Below are positions 1 to 13,300 of a stretch of 64,000 bases of DNA, in pieces. The stretch spans positions 62,001 to 126,000 of the forward strand of contig JAODUO010000549.1 in NCBI GenBank assembly GCA_025642075.2. Direction: 5' to 3'. Under the pieces are notes generated by a model. That model was not told the DNA's origin. It saw only the letters and a list, made by a program, of their open reading frames with translations, and made no database searches. Position 1 is the stretch's first letter; each line of letters starts with the position of its first letter. This DNA comes from Ridgeia piscesae (taxonomy: Eukaryota > Annelida > Polychaeta > Sabellida > Siboglinidae). The position numbers and the translations under genes were made by a program.

Positions 1-1526
1 TCGTCATTACCATCATCAATTTTAAATATTTGTTTCTGTTGTTCCCGTCCCGTTCTCATTATGCACCGTCAATGGCAGCCATCCATCACAATCGGGACGC
101 ATAATTCACGTACAGAAATAATTATCCATATTAATACAGAGAGCAATACTTCAAGGAAGCCACTCTCCGTCAATCCTTATTTGTGGCATAAAAGCGAATT
201 TATGACGGACTGTTTGTGTAACGAGCTGCTAAGAACCGTCTAGAAGGGCAGGACAATGAAGACTTATTAGCCAATGATTACAGATTTCAAGTTATTTGTG
301 GTGTCATAGTATGGTTTATGAAACGTCTGAGTAGACCTCTCCCTGCCAGGCTATTCTCCACACAGGCCACAATTTTTCTAGCTACTGAAACACCAGCATC
401 TACAATAACAAAAACAAGATGTTTATTTTTTGACCTCAAATAAGAACATGAATCAATAATCATAAGGTGAACATAAACAAAATGTCATCATAAGTAATTT
501 AAAACAGGACTGTGAAATGGAGGTCAGTGGTTCCTGTTAAGACTGTGAAAAGTCGCTATCACAGGAGCCACTCGTACTAATCATACATATAGTTAACCTA
601 TCTACATACGAATGTATAGTATTTTTTTACTTCAATACAAATTTTATCTCTATAGTTAAATCTATCTCTGACGCATGTGTACACGCTTCTCTGTAGCACA
701 AGTAGAAATAATTAAGTGACAATCAAAAAAATACATGTAACATTACTTTGCAACTATCCATATATGTGCATGTTAAAATTCTAATGACTTTGTGTACTTA
801 ACTGACATATGTAACAATCAGATATTGTACATAAGTTTTGATACTTTTGTAAGAGAGAATTTGTTAAGTAATAGTAGGATCCGTTGCTGTTTTGCTGGGG
901 CAGTGCATCCATTTGTTAGTTGTTAATATGAGAACATTTGGAATAAACTATCAACGGATCTGATAGGACGGACTGAATCTAAAGGCGGCTACAAATTCAA
1001 CATCCAGATAAGAACTGCTGAGAAGTGATATCCTGGCCCTGTGCAGCACACGTCGTTAAGAAACCACAAAAATGTAGCACAGCAGGTATGTCGGGAATGA
1101 CACCAGGTAAACAGTCAGGTAATAAAGGTATGAACTGAGACAGGTAATGGCATTTGTCAACACGTCCCTGGATAGTTCTCTGTAGTTTGTAGCACACACT
1201 GAGCCCGTGTGAATGGTTTAACATCTGTCCAGGGCCTCCACACAATCCTGAGAAAGTTGGGGTGTCCATTTAGACAATACACCTCATTACGAGGGACCAC
1301 CTCAAAACAATTCTGTTTGTTACCAGAGAAACTCAATTTGTAAACACAGGCCCACTACGTTACCTAAATTATGTTGACATCAATCACATACCAGGCAACA
1401 ATGAAGAAAATAATGTAACAATTTCAACTGGTTAAAAGTAAAACCATTGTATTTGGCTAACAGTTACATAATTGATAGATGAAATAGCTAAAATGATCGA
1501 AATCCTATAATGTTGTGTAAAATGAA
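1..1526. other. Non-coding, probably CaMKII intron 2
   Basis: AT-rich sequence with no recognisable exon, RNA gene or repeat. Short open frames here have no coding character. Because CaMKII exon 2 lies to the right on the minus strand and exon 3 was not found, this stretch is most likely part of its second intron. That is inference. Confidence 0.4.
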
Positions 1527-1529
1527 TGG

Positions 1530-2312
1530 GGAGCAGTGGTCATGTGGTAGAGCACCAGACTGTCAATCAGGGTGACAGTGGTTCAATCCCACCTGCCACT
1601 TTAGAGCACCAGACTGTCAATCAGGGTGACAGTGGTTCAATCCCACCTGCCACTTTAGAGCACCAGGCTGTCAATCAGGGTGACAGTGGTTCAATCCCAC
1701 CTGCCACTTTAGAGCACCAGGCTGTCAATCAGGGTGACAGTGGTTCAATCCCACCTGCCACTTTAGAGCACCAGGCTGTCAATCAGGGTGACAGTGGTTC
1801 AATCCCACCTGCCACTTTAGAGCACCAGACTGTCAATCAGGGTGACAGTGGTTCAATCCCACCTGCCACTTTAGAGCACCAGACTGTCAATCAGGGTGAC
1901 AGTGGTTCAATCCCACCTGCCACTTTAGAGCACCAGACTGTCAATCAGGGTGACAGTGGTTCAATCCCACCTGCCACTTTAGAGCACCAGGCTGTCAATC
2001 AGGGTGACAGTGGTTCAATCCCACCTGCCACTTTAGAGCACCAGGCTGTCAATCAGGGTGACAGTGGTTCAATCCCACCTGCCACTTTCGAAACTTAGGC
2101 AATTTCATTCACCCCATATTTGCCTGTGTCTTTCGGAAGAGACTAAAAGCCGGTGGTCCCTTGTGTCTATGCCAGGGGAAGTAAAAGATCCCACACAGGG
2201 AGTAAATATGTAACCTGTAGTCAACTCACTAATTCTAGAGGACAACTCTGTAAACCAATGACACTAATGGTCAGCAAGCTGACCGGTGGTTATTAATGGA
2301 AGAAGAAAATAA
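1530..2312 (+). mobile_element. tRNA-Asp-derived SINE with expanded tRNA region
   Basis: The 5' end (about 1537-1602) folds like a tRNA. It has an acceptor stem AGTGGT/GCCACT, an A-box-like TGGTAGAGCACC, an anticodon arm CCAGA-CTGTCAA-TC with loop triplet GTC (Asp), and a T arm with B box GGTTCAATCCC. A 54-bp part of this region is then repeated ten times. After 2088 comes a unique body (cttcggaagagactaaaagc-like segment, then 'ccaggggaagtaaaagatccc') and a tail near 2300 rich in GAA/GAAAATAA. The body resembles central segments of invertebrate tRNA SINEs as I remember them; no search was run. RNA polymerase III transcription is expected from the A and B boxes. The exact 3' border is uncertain. 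Confidence 0.7.
1549..2088 (+). repeat. 54-bp tandem array x10 of a tRNA 3' part
   Basis: Ten head-to-tail copies of a 54-bp unit beginning AGAGCACCAG and ending CTGCCACTTT. Each unit holds the second half of the D arm, the anticodon arm, the T arm with B box, and the 3' acceptor strand. Copies are almost identical. The main variant is A or G after CAG (cagact/caggct), in the order A A G G G A A A G G. Because 54 is divisible by three, one frame stays open for 190 codons; this is not taken as a protein. Confidence 0.95.
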
Positions 2313-4640
2313 CATTGTGAGATCACCAATAAATGCTGGGCGTGATAAATACCCATTAAAGTCTACACACGGAATACAGTCAATGGTGCGAACTACTACT
2401 GGGAGTTTGTATGGTGAACCTTAGTAAAGTACTCGGAAAAATACCCTGTTGCATAATACTAATGAATGTTCTGTATCTTCCATTTTCTAATATCTGTGTT
2501 ACTTTCAATGACAATTATAAGCATTTGACTACCAGTTTGTTTCTAAGACATCCACTTTAGAACACAGACTGGAGTAAGGTTGCACAATTTTAGCAAATAA
2601 ATATGATACAAGGAACACAGTAAGGTTTTAAACGTGGACATATCACCTTTACATTTTTTTAAAGACGGCCATGAAATAAAAATTCAACAATTAGTGGCAA
2701 TGCTTATTTTTCAATCCTAAATAAAGTGTCTATTACTGACTTGTCACAGTTCATAAACTTTTTTGATGTCGCGGTGCCCTTTGTAGACAAAGTACAGGTG
2801 GGTGTTGTGGGTATTGTTAAGTTGACACATCTACAACCCAGCCAATGTGACCATGAATGTTGAATGAATGAATGAATGTTGAATGAATGTTGAACACTTT
2901 CCCACGTTATCAGCTAGATTACCAATTATAGATACATTCTCATTTCAGTACGGTTATGGCCACATTCATCTGGTGAATACAAAGACAGCCACTGTGAAAG
3001 TGGCTGGTGGTGATCTAAAAGATGACAATTTTAATGTGACACATACTGCTCTGTCAAGTAACAAACATCAACCATATGTCAGTAAACTGACTCATCTCGG
3101 TGGAAACCAGTGATCATTAAAAACTAATTTTCACATGAATGCTGGGCTCATAAGAAACATACATCACTGAGATTGAATCTATTAAACCTTCTTGTAATTT
3201 ACTGAAAATTATAGTAATTTATTATTGCAATTTATTGTACCTTTTCAAATTGCACAAAAAGTTACACACACATCACTGAGGAAACTATTTCTTTACGTGA
3301 TACACCGGTGAAAGTCTTATAGTGATTGGTTGGTCTGGCATTGTACAGTTTTCGGTGCATTTCACAAGATAATTATTTAGAAGAAAAATCTATTTTAAAG
3401 AGCAACATTAATCTTATAAGTTCATTAGCATTAACTGAATTGAAACCCATGTGCACTGAAGTTCAAATGTAATACACTGTTATATGCATAAATTATGACT
3501 AGTCATTTTAAGAGTAACTCATGCAGTTGGGTAAATAAGAGAATGCATATTTTTGAGTGGATTAATTATATATCTCACGTGTGGATCACATCCGCCATAT
3601 CATGGCAAAGTTTTGATAATATCCGTTCAAAATCTAATAGTTCCCAATGATTTCACCCGTAGCAAATAACAAATTTGCACAAATTGGAGACAAGACAGGC
3701 ACAAAAAAGAAATTGTTGAGAAACCACCAGGTAATGTACACAATGTCACAATTCAACATATCTAAATTAGCATTGGGAATTTGTATTGATTTCATAATCA
3801 ATCACCAGTCTTGCCAAACCGATCGATTACAATACTAGGTTCATGGATATACATTTTAGGAAAAGTCTGGGTATTAATGTGGTAGAACTGATGTATCACA
3901 CTGAAGATAGGAGAAGCAAAACAGAATCGATTATATAATCGGTTTGTGGGAGGACATTTTGTGAAGTTAGCTGGCAAACTAGTGTGACACATTGAAGAGA
4001 GTTGATGTAAATTTAATTTAACCAGATGAAAATGTGCACATTCCAAGTAGTCACCAGACAAAAGTCATCAAATGGCCAATGTGTTAAAATTGTTCGATTC
4101 AGTGTTAGTTCCTAACAGTATGCCAATGGAGTAAAATGAATATGTATGAATACTTGAACATAAAAAGAACAGCACAAATTTTACATAATCACCAGGCTGA
4201 AGCTATGAAATAGTGAATAAGTCAAATTATTGGACTCGTCATTAGTTGCTAACAATAAGTCAATGACTTCCTTCCCCGCTAGACATTTGGATGGCGGTCT
4301 TGTTCAACCTTGTTAAAAGCATGACACGGTCACGTAGTAAAGTTCACATTTCAAGCAGCTTCGGATCCTGTGGTCTTAAGAAGTGGCAGGTTCTAAAGCT
4401 GCAGGCAGGAAGCAGCATCAATAACTCAAACTGAATAATTCCATTTCCTGCGTCGATGTCAGCACAATTGAATTCAGCCACTTGGCGCCGCGGCTACGTG
4501 GGCGTTCAATTCAAAGCCTTTGTTTTTCTCGAAATCATCTCGATGTGCAATCGAGAATGCCAGGCAGGTCTGTCTAAAACAGCGGGTGTGGTACACAACA
4601 GGCATCACAGAAACATGCTTGAGTTTTGTGTTTTTTGGTC
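2313..4640. other. Non-coding, no gene seen
   Basis: AT-rich DNA without recognisable exons. A short GAATGAATGTT simple repeat lies at about 2855-2895. The small open frames at 2883-3113 and 3798-4061 have no recognisable domain. Confidence 0.4.
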
Positions 4641-4995
4641 ACAGTGTTACTGACATTGCTGTATCACTGTCATAGGTGCAACAGTGTAATGGTCACTGCC
4701 TGTGGTAACATCACCGACATGTTAGTGTCATGGTGACTGTCATGATTAGTGACATAATGACAGCAGTGTCACTGTCAGACATGACAGCAACACAGTGATT
4801 GTCATGACTGTCACCGACATGACAGTGTCAGTGTCATGGAAATATATTACTCAGTGGTATTACTGTCATTGATATAGCAGCATCACTGTCACTGATATGC
4901 AAATGTCACTGACACACATTAGTGTCACCGACATCGACATGGCAGTGCCACAGTCACTGACACAATAGTGTCACTGATGACGACCAGTGTGGACA
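4640..4995. repeat. Degenerate TGACAGTG/CACTGTCA repeat block
   Basis: About 350 bp are filled with variants of GTCACTGACATGACAGTGTCA-like words in both orientations, with no strict period. The core TGACAGTGTCA is nearly its own reverse complement, so the block can form many small hairpins. It looks like an old, decayed minisatellite. Confidence 0.7.
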
Positions 4996-5689
4996 TGTCA
5001 CCTGGGACCCAGTGACTTGACTCGGCCTGTCAGACGCCGGTGTCACTGTGGCACCAGCTGTCATCAACCTGCACGATAGACGCACCTCCGACATTACATT
5101 ATCAACGAAACAAAGGAGGACGGCAAGTGAGGAAAACAGTCGCCCGGTGGAGGGAGCATCGATCGCAGCGTATCGACACGACAGAAGCGGCCAAGGGCCT
5201 GGCGAATTTCGCTGAAAACAATTAGCAAAATTACGTATTGCATCAGGCTGGCGGTACTACTGTGTGCGAAGGCTACCTTGGACAACTAACTGCCTTGTTG
5301 AATTATTGATCGGCGGGAGTCATCCCCATTGCTGCCACAACACCGGTCGCCACATAACGTCGAGTGCTACCTGCCAGCACACATGATGACTGTAGCACCA
5401 CCTTCACATGCACCACCAAGCCAACTAAGGGGCACTGTGGTTAATAAGAATTTCTTGATTAATTTTCTGTTAACAACATGGAAAAACATTCAGTGCATAT
5501 AACTGAATATTTGCATATAACTAGACTTTCATCCTCACATAAAAATTGCATTTCCAAAATCTTGTAAAAAGAACCATATACTTTATTAAATCACATTTAA
5601 CCATACAACACAAACAGTAACAAGATCAAATATGTTGACTAGAAATTTAGTGATTACCATGTATTGATATATATTATTATAATATAATA

Positions 5690-5753
<64 letters not shown>

Positions 5754-8700
5754 GTGCGTGTGTGCGTGTGTGCGTGTGTGTGCATGCGTGGAATAATTAT
5801 GAACATCATTATGGTCATATCAACAGAAGTAATGTAATTGTATTGAAAGAATGTTAACATATCTAATCAAACTTGCCTAGATATGATAATAAAAATTTAA
5901 AAACATTAACCGCATTTCCGAAAACAGTTAAATTTCATACCTACTTATTTTGCCGCATTACCTGCCTTGATGTGCAAACACTTCTGTCTACACGTAAGCG
6001 ACATTACTTCCTACTTTACAGTATTGGTTAGTAATTCATAAGTGTGCCTTAAAGTGTACTTTAATACTTTATAAATATTTGATGCATTAGGCTGGCTTAA
6101 TGAATATTTAAAGTACCCAATCTAAATGCATTTTTAATTTTGCCAACAATTAACCTGTTAATCTCTAACATAAGAACATTCCTAAACTCAGAGACATCAA
6201 CATTTCACAATAGGAAGATAATTTTATAATCATAGTATAATTCTTTACATATTCTTAAACCATTATAAAATTATTTTCCTACACCATAATACAATTATCC
6301 TAAAACTACCCATAGTAACAATTCCTTTAATCTTCCCATTATTCCTAACAGCAAAGAACAGCAACAGCAGTCTGAACCTGCACAGGGCAGCAGGCCTTAA
6401 TCATCTTTATTTTTGTAATTTTGACCACTTTTTTCTAAAGGTGTGAACATTCTGTTCTGACATAACCACAATTTGTCAGGAATAAATATTTTTTTTGTGA
6501 ACAACAACAGTGCGCTCAGTGACTTACATATCTATAACACTTGACCCAACAGACACCTATGAATATAATCAATGAATGGTTTTATTTTAAGTTGGCACTA
6601 TTTAAACTAAACAGCACGATCAAAATGATTCATTACATCGAAGGATTGGCATGGGCGATTAGACGCACGGTTTTGGTTACCTCGACCGTCCAATGGGAAC
6701 ACGACGTCCCACGCCATCCGGCAAACAAAGAAAAACTCTCGGAGGAATTGACTGATGTGGATACCACGCTTATGATTTGGCACTGACCGTGGAAATTAAT
6801 GATCATGTGGGTGACAGTGGGACAGAAAACATCATAGAGCTGCAGATATACTAAAAAATAATGTCGATAAATGACTAAACTTGCAGCACACGTCAGTGTT
6901 TGCCAAAGCTACCAGGGTCTCAACACAATCACAAACATATTAGCAAAGTGGACTTGTATCAGAGACTGTATTTCCATTGATATGAACACAGGCCAAAGAA
7001 GTTTATACTTCTAACATATACATATTTGTCATGTCATATTTAGTTACGTCAATTTAACATAAATAGTATGAATGCTGAAACCGACAGGAACCGTTAACAA
7101 CAGCAAGTTAAAAAACAGCACAGTATTAGTAACTTATCAAAACCAATGCAAAAAATGCAGTTGGTGAAATTATGGTAGCTTAATTATCTGCAATAACAGT
7201 TAAACAATTACAGGAACATTCTTACATAGATATGCCAATGTTTGCCTATTACCGTTCTCTTCTTCATCATCACTGGCGGTTCCTAAAGTAACAATTTAGA
7301 CGAGCAGTTACTTTGAGATAGTCCTGGCCACTCCTCAGAAGAATGCAAGTAAATTCTGTCGGTTAATGTCTTTATCATATGTGTTATGTTGTTGAATCAA
7401 GGTAAACATAATGAATTATGACATTATCCATAATATCCAGCCTGTACACAAGTTCAATTTCTCTTGTATGGATTCTGTCATACGTCAGACATACGTAATA
7501 AAGACTATTTGTTGACAAGTATTCACTGCCATTAAGGCAATGTGGAGCAAACAAAATAACTAACTAAACCAAGGCATAACAATCCTCCCTGGTTGATTTG
7601 GACGACCTAAACGAGGTAACAAGAGACTTCTCTTGTTTCTGCGTCAGCCGAAAATTCTTGAAACTTACACTTTCAAACCATGATCTGACCCCACCTGAGA
7701 GAAAAGTGAATCTCTAACAAATTTGGAGTCAGTAAAACTGAATTTATTCCTGTACATAAATTATCTCTCTTTGAAATATCGAAGTAAATTTTCCACCCAA
7801 ACGTCTGTCTTCTGAATGCAATCAAAGTTGTAAATTTGTTTGATCGACATGATCGATATTAAGCATTTCTAGTTTGTTCTAGTTTTGCGTGGGCGGACAA
7901 CAGCATAATCTATCTTGGCCAAACACCAGCTTGTAGGCATTTATCATAACAGTGTAAAAAAACGAACAGGTAGTGACAGCCGTAGATCCAGGCATCAACA
8001 GCAGCTGGAGGCTGAATAAAGAAACACTTATCAACTGGCATGTTTATGCCGCCATTTCATAAATTCACAAAATAAGTCATTTCACCAGTTTAAATCCCCA
8101 CCCGCCACATCAATACTAATTTTGGTGGGATCTTATGATTTCAATAATTCAAAATTGTTACCACAATTCTGGCCAATAAGATACTTACTCAATTGAGAAT
8201 TTTGAGATATAGCTGTACACAATTTATTTGTGGATTAAAATGATGTGACATTGCAACAACATTACACCCAAACAGTCCACACTGTCCGATATATCCAAAA
8301 TATTGTTAATTTGCATTAACATACTTTCTACTTCACATGTATTGATTAATTTCGCTAGCGACCAAACCACTACCCCACCCATAGGTAATGTTGTAACACT
8401 TCTTAGGCACCAACGAAAAGGATCTACCGGTAACTATGATCAAGCTTGTATACATGTTTACAGTAACCTGTTCCTCCTGAAAGGTTTACACTTCAGTAAT
8501 AATATATAATATAACAAGGTTTTATCACAACTAAACTGAAATAAATGGTATATGTATGTGAGAAATCTGTTGTCTACAAATACAAACAGCACTTGCTTCT
8601 CGGATTCCGGACTTCATGTGTAGTCGGATTACCACAAGGCAAGAATAATATTGTTCCAAATCGGAGCATGACGTGCTGGCTAAATATTAATCATTACTCC

Positions 8701-10230
8701 TAATCAGATTAAAAGGCATCATTAGTATTTATCCAATTCGGTTCATTATGCATCGTCCTCGCTGGTGACATGTCCCGATGACACGTCCTGGTGACATTTC
8801 ACACACGTCACACAGTGGCTGAGACAGAAACAGGATGCAGGCACCTAGATTCCCAGAAACACTTTCGACACTCTAAAGAGCATTTTCAAGCAAGGCAATC
8901 CATTCCATCACCATGAGACAAAACGAATACAACTTAATTACCGCTACTTTTTCTTACACAGGTTCATTTGTTTTACTGTTGATGGTTTGGTTTCACAGAC
9001 CTTTCATACCACAATCAAACTGCTGTAGCGAATTAACTACACTTTTAGAAGTATCTCAGGACATGCTAACAGCATTAGTTTGCTCCTGAAAATGGGCATA
9101 TCATTATAAAATCAAGATAATTCCATCACAGCACACAAATTATGCATTACACAACAATTTCCATTCCGTTAACTTGCATAGAGTTGACACAACCACTTCT
9201 CGACCGTCATATATGCAAATTAGCTGTGCAACCACATTTCGGCTTTGACCTTTTACTCATGTGGGGGGCATTCGGTACTGCTGTGGCGGAAACTTATACA
9301 AATTCTTTCTGCACCAGTTCACATTTCAGCTGTAGTATTCTGGCTTCAGGCTACTAGAGTTGTGATAGAAATAGCATGCCTGTGGTGAATCAGGCCTGGT
9401 TAGGATGGTGGAGAGTTAGATAGAACAGTCGCGTTACATGACAATTTGCGCTCAACATCACATGACTACATATGGGAAAATCCTGCAAAAATATGTAACA
9501 TTTGCCGTATCATGTTGCACAATTTGGAAATCTACAGGAAATGCACATTAAATGAAGGGTGTTTGCTCATCTGCTCAGAATTGGAAGAACCATAATTTGT
9601 AACAGGAAGTCTGCTGTCTAGAATGGGGAAAGTTAAACATCAAAGGATATTGCAGTTAACTCTGCTTGTCCCTGTATTATTAATCAATTTAGTTTTGAAA
9701 CTGTGTTTTGTTTGGAATCTTTCAAATGGCGAACATTGCTCCTAGTTTAGTAAAGTAACTAAACAAAATTTGGCAGGCAGTAAACCTTCAACATGTATGC
9801 TGTAGTTACAAGAAAGTAATGTTTATTGAAAAAAAAAAATCTAGAAGATTTAAAAATAAGCAGTGCTATGCCATATATATAATATAATTCTATATTGCTC
9901 ACTATCCAGCAGAATCTGAAAAATCTAAATCATACACATAAAAGTTATATTTCATCTACATTAATTAAAATAAACAGTAATAAGCTGAGCATCACAATAA
10001 CCCATGTAATTTTACTTATCTACGTAACAAATGTAAAAACTGTACGTTTTACATGAATGAAACACGTGAACCATGATGGCGAATAAGGTGTATGTATTAG
10101 GCTATTTAAAACTTGGCTGCCCAGCCTAGACATCACTGGGAACAACATTAGTCAGATAGGGCCACACCTTATCAGATAAAGTGAATGAGCAGTCATGAAT
10201 CAGATAAGGCTCATATCTATGTCTACTCAC
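4996..10230. other. Non-coding, probably CaMKII intron 2
   Basis: No exon recognised on either strand. I looked on the minus strand for the next CaMKII exon (the conserved stretch after the ATP-binding lysine, around 'EREARIC') and did not see it. The 5010-5400 patch is richer in G+C but shows no recognisable protein. Only a (TG)n tract interrupts the region. Confidence 0.4.
5691..5787. repeat. (TG)n microsatellite
   Basis: About 28 uninterrupted TG units, then TGTGTGCG-type units up to about 5785. Confidence 0.97.
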
Positions 10231-10325
10231 CTCTTGCTGCTAGCTTTTTTGTGTTGATTATTTTTGCTGCAAATTCAAGACCAGTAGACTTCTGTACACA
10301 TCTTCGCACTATGGAAAATGCACCT
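10231..10325 (-). CDS. CaMKII: CaMKII exon 2 (glycine-loop and ATP-lysine exon)
   Basis: Coding exon of calcium/calmodulin-dependent protein kinase II, a Ser/Thr kinase that decodes calcium signals at synapses and in muscle. On the minus strand the acceptor is ctttccag at 10326-10333 and the donor is GTGAGT just below 10231. The 95-nt exon completes a split Lys codon and encodes [18 protein letters not shown], then [13 protein letters not shown]. The GxGAFS stretch is the glycine-rich loop (joined to exon 1) and the Lys of AAK (residue 43) is the ATP-anchoring lysine. It ends with one base of the next codon, G, fitting the Asp that follows in the family. The 95-nt length matches vertebrate CaMKII exon 2 as I remember it. 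No internal stop or frameshift. A related CaM kinase is possible but much less likely. The rest of the kinase lies left of the window. Confidence 0.93.
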
Positions 10326-13300
10326 CTGGAAAGAGAAAACAAATCAGATATCAACAAAAACATTTAGGGCAACTCGTGTCTTCAAAATGTTCCCAAATGG
10401 AACGGATGTTTAGTAAACATTATTTTTAAAAATATCTCAATCTAATAAAGTTATGATTTCTAAAGGAATTGGATGTTAGAAGTACTAAGGATTACTGTCA
10501 CAACAGCATTACTTGTTCCCCACATTGTCACCACAATAGTGTCCCAATGTACTAGAACTGTTGACATTCCAATCTAACAACTGGACAAGTTTACATGTAA
10601 TTGGATCTGGGTCTTAGTTTTTTGTTGCTGTAGCAGCATAACATTCTTAATATTCTGCATTTGTATAATTCATAACTACAATCTGTAGTGAACTAAGAGG
10701 ATAAGCAAGACCTCAGTGTACCCAGGAAGCCCAGCAAAGAGGAGGAAACTTGTTCAGCCCAGGAAAAACTGAACTAGGAAACCTACTACCCGGTAGTCAG
10801 TGAAACCTAGTCAGTGGTGGTTTTATCACATCCACAAGCAGGATGTAATTAATGCCATTCATTCACTGTTTCTTTACATGTTTGATCAACATTATATCGA
10901 TGTGCACAGTAAATCTTTAGCTAACTGTTGCAGTCAATATACATACACCAAGGAAGGTTTATTGTCACCTAATATGTACTGGTTGAGAGCGGAAGGTAAA
11001 TGACTGGTACCCCGTAGGAACATTATGATTGATGGCCTGATGCCTGCTAAATACATAACGTTTAACAAGCTCTCTACAGTACCATGAAGCAGCATCAAAA
11101 GGCAGTGAAAGGAACCCACCAGACCGTGACATCCTTGGTAAATAGTAGTGCCATTGGGTGACCTCTTACTTTGGTAACTCCTACTGTGATTTCTTTCTTA
11201 TGACAGTAATTGACCAAAAGGCATTTATAATACTTTAAAAGCACATGTCCTCTCAAATAGCAGCATATTTACATTTGTGTATTTATATAATACATAATTG
11301 ACAAGTTATCTACAGGCCCTGAACCTATGTAATTTAATGAACACAAATAGCTACCTTTGTAAATTGAAGATGAAAGAAAAAATGCATTTGTGTAGACAGT
11401 TTACTCACTAGCTCTTACTTGACTAAATGTGCATGTATAAACAAATTATGTTTGTGTTATTTATATGTAGCATAATTTGTTATAATCTCTGAGAAACAAA
11501 AATTGTAAAAAATACAACTAAAAACAAGTAAGCTTTTAGAACAATTCAATTCAAATTGTGATAAGGTTTAATTATACATCTATGTTAACACAAAATAGCC
11601 AGACTGAGCACAATGTAGTACCAAGTTGCCAGTCAGTTTCCAGGTGACTGAAAAAGCAGAAATTTAACACTGTCTTGGATTAGGGTGACATGTCGAAGAC
11701 GTATTGACCTTTTAAGCACATGCATTTGAAAGAAAATTCTTCAGACACGTCATTAACATTTTATTTACAGCCGATCTGCCAACAGGGCATCAATGGGGCA
11801 TCACCCTCTGTAGCAAGCCTAGCCAGCAACCACTCGAAGCCAAATGTATTTCCTTTTGTATCCTTGTTTACAACACATGTGGAAGCCTGCAACACATTTC
11901 AACTGAAACCCAATCTGGACAGCCAACAACTTGCTTAGCTAAATTGGCTTTCTTGATTCTTGTTCAAGCTTTATTTAAAAAAAACACAGAGCAGCACCTG
12001 TTGCACTCACAGAAAACATAACAATGTACTCTCGTTGCTCAAGGACAGGACACCGTTATTCATTGGCAGTATTGCCAAGTTGCAAGTAGTGGGATCAATT
12101 CTCATGACTGGCTGGTGGATTCCAGGAAACCAAAACAGCTGTAGACTGATACACGGACTTACATGCATATAATCCGTGATTGATACAAGTTATCTAGATG
12201 ATCACACCACAGTGACCTGTAGTGATTTTGAATGTTTATTTCTAATAAAATGTATCTATAGCTTCAGCACCTGATGTCACATGCCAAATGTTTCAATCAC
12301 GGCTGAAAGAATTTGTTAATTAAAAAAGTTTGATCATATTAAATAATTATGGAGTTTCTTAATACGCCGAAATTGTGTAGTAAATGTCAACAAGCTGTAT
12401 TTGCAATTACTTGAAGGCTGCACGGAGTGTTATCCCGCAATGAATCAATTGTGCAGAAATGAATTACAATATCCTCTTCATTGATAATTCATATGGATGT
12501 GCCTACATTTAATAGAGGTTGTCCAGGAAGATTGTAGGATATGTACGTGTACGTTATGACGCATTCATTGTGAACAGTTGAAGGTAACACAATCTCAGGT
12601 ACTTCACAAATGTCACATTTTGTTATGTTTATGGGTTTGCTTTGAAAATCGAAATTTTTATCATCATAAAATTATGTTTTATTTATTATATTTTATGTCT
12701 ACAAGAAATCTCCAAAGGCACAAATATCTTTAAATTATCATGACAAAATTCTGCTTAATGTTGTCAAAACAATCTGTGACATTAAAAAAATTAAACCTTA
12801 ATCGATTTTCAACTGATACAAATTCGTACAACATGACATGTGCATGCATGGTTGGTGTGCATGCTTGCTGCCAAAAGTATTTTATTGTATCTATTTCAGT
12901 ATTTGCGTACAAAATTGCACTGCACACCCCATTTTAGGTTTGGACTTTGGAGTTTTGGACATAATATTTTGACCCAATATCTGCTACAAGGACTCAGGGC
13001 TCAACATTAACTCACAGAAAGCAGTGGTCTAACAAGATAAGTATTAATTCATGCTTGTCCCAACATTCATTGACCTGTCCTATAAAAAAACAGGTTATAC
13101 ACAAAACACCAATGTGATGTTATTGGTGCAACTCATGCCTAAGCCACATATGCAAAATCAGTATGCATAATGGTCAATGGTACTACTGATTTTTTTGCTA
13201 TATGATCGCGATTACCGGTAGTGTTTATATGTGAACAAATTACATTTCAACTTTCTGCATTCTCAAGTAGCATAACATGTGCAAATAAAACAGGCATACA

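Noticed and set aside
1549..2088. Regular repeats resembling a CRISPR array
   Set aside because: The whole unit is repeated with no variable spacers, it is tRNA-like, and the genome is eukaryotic.
1526..2098. 190-codon open frame with an 18-residue repeat
   Set aside because: It is the translation of a 54-bp tRNA-derived tandem repeat; the frame is open only because 54 is divisible by three.
1..10230. CaMKII exons 3 and later on the minus strand
   Set aside because: No sequence coding the conserved region after the ATP-binding lysine was seen by eye; a translated search would settle it.
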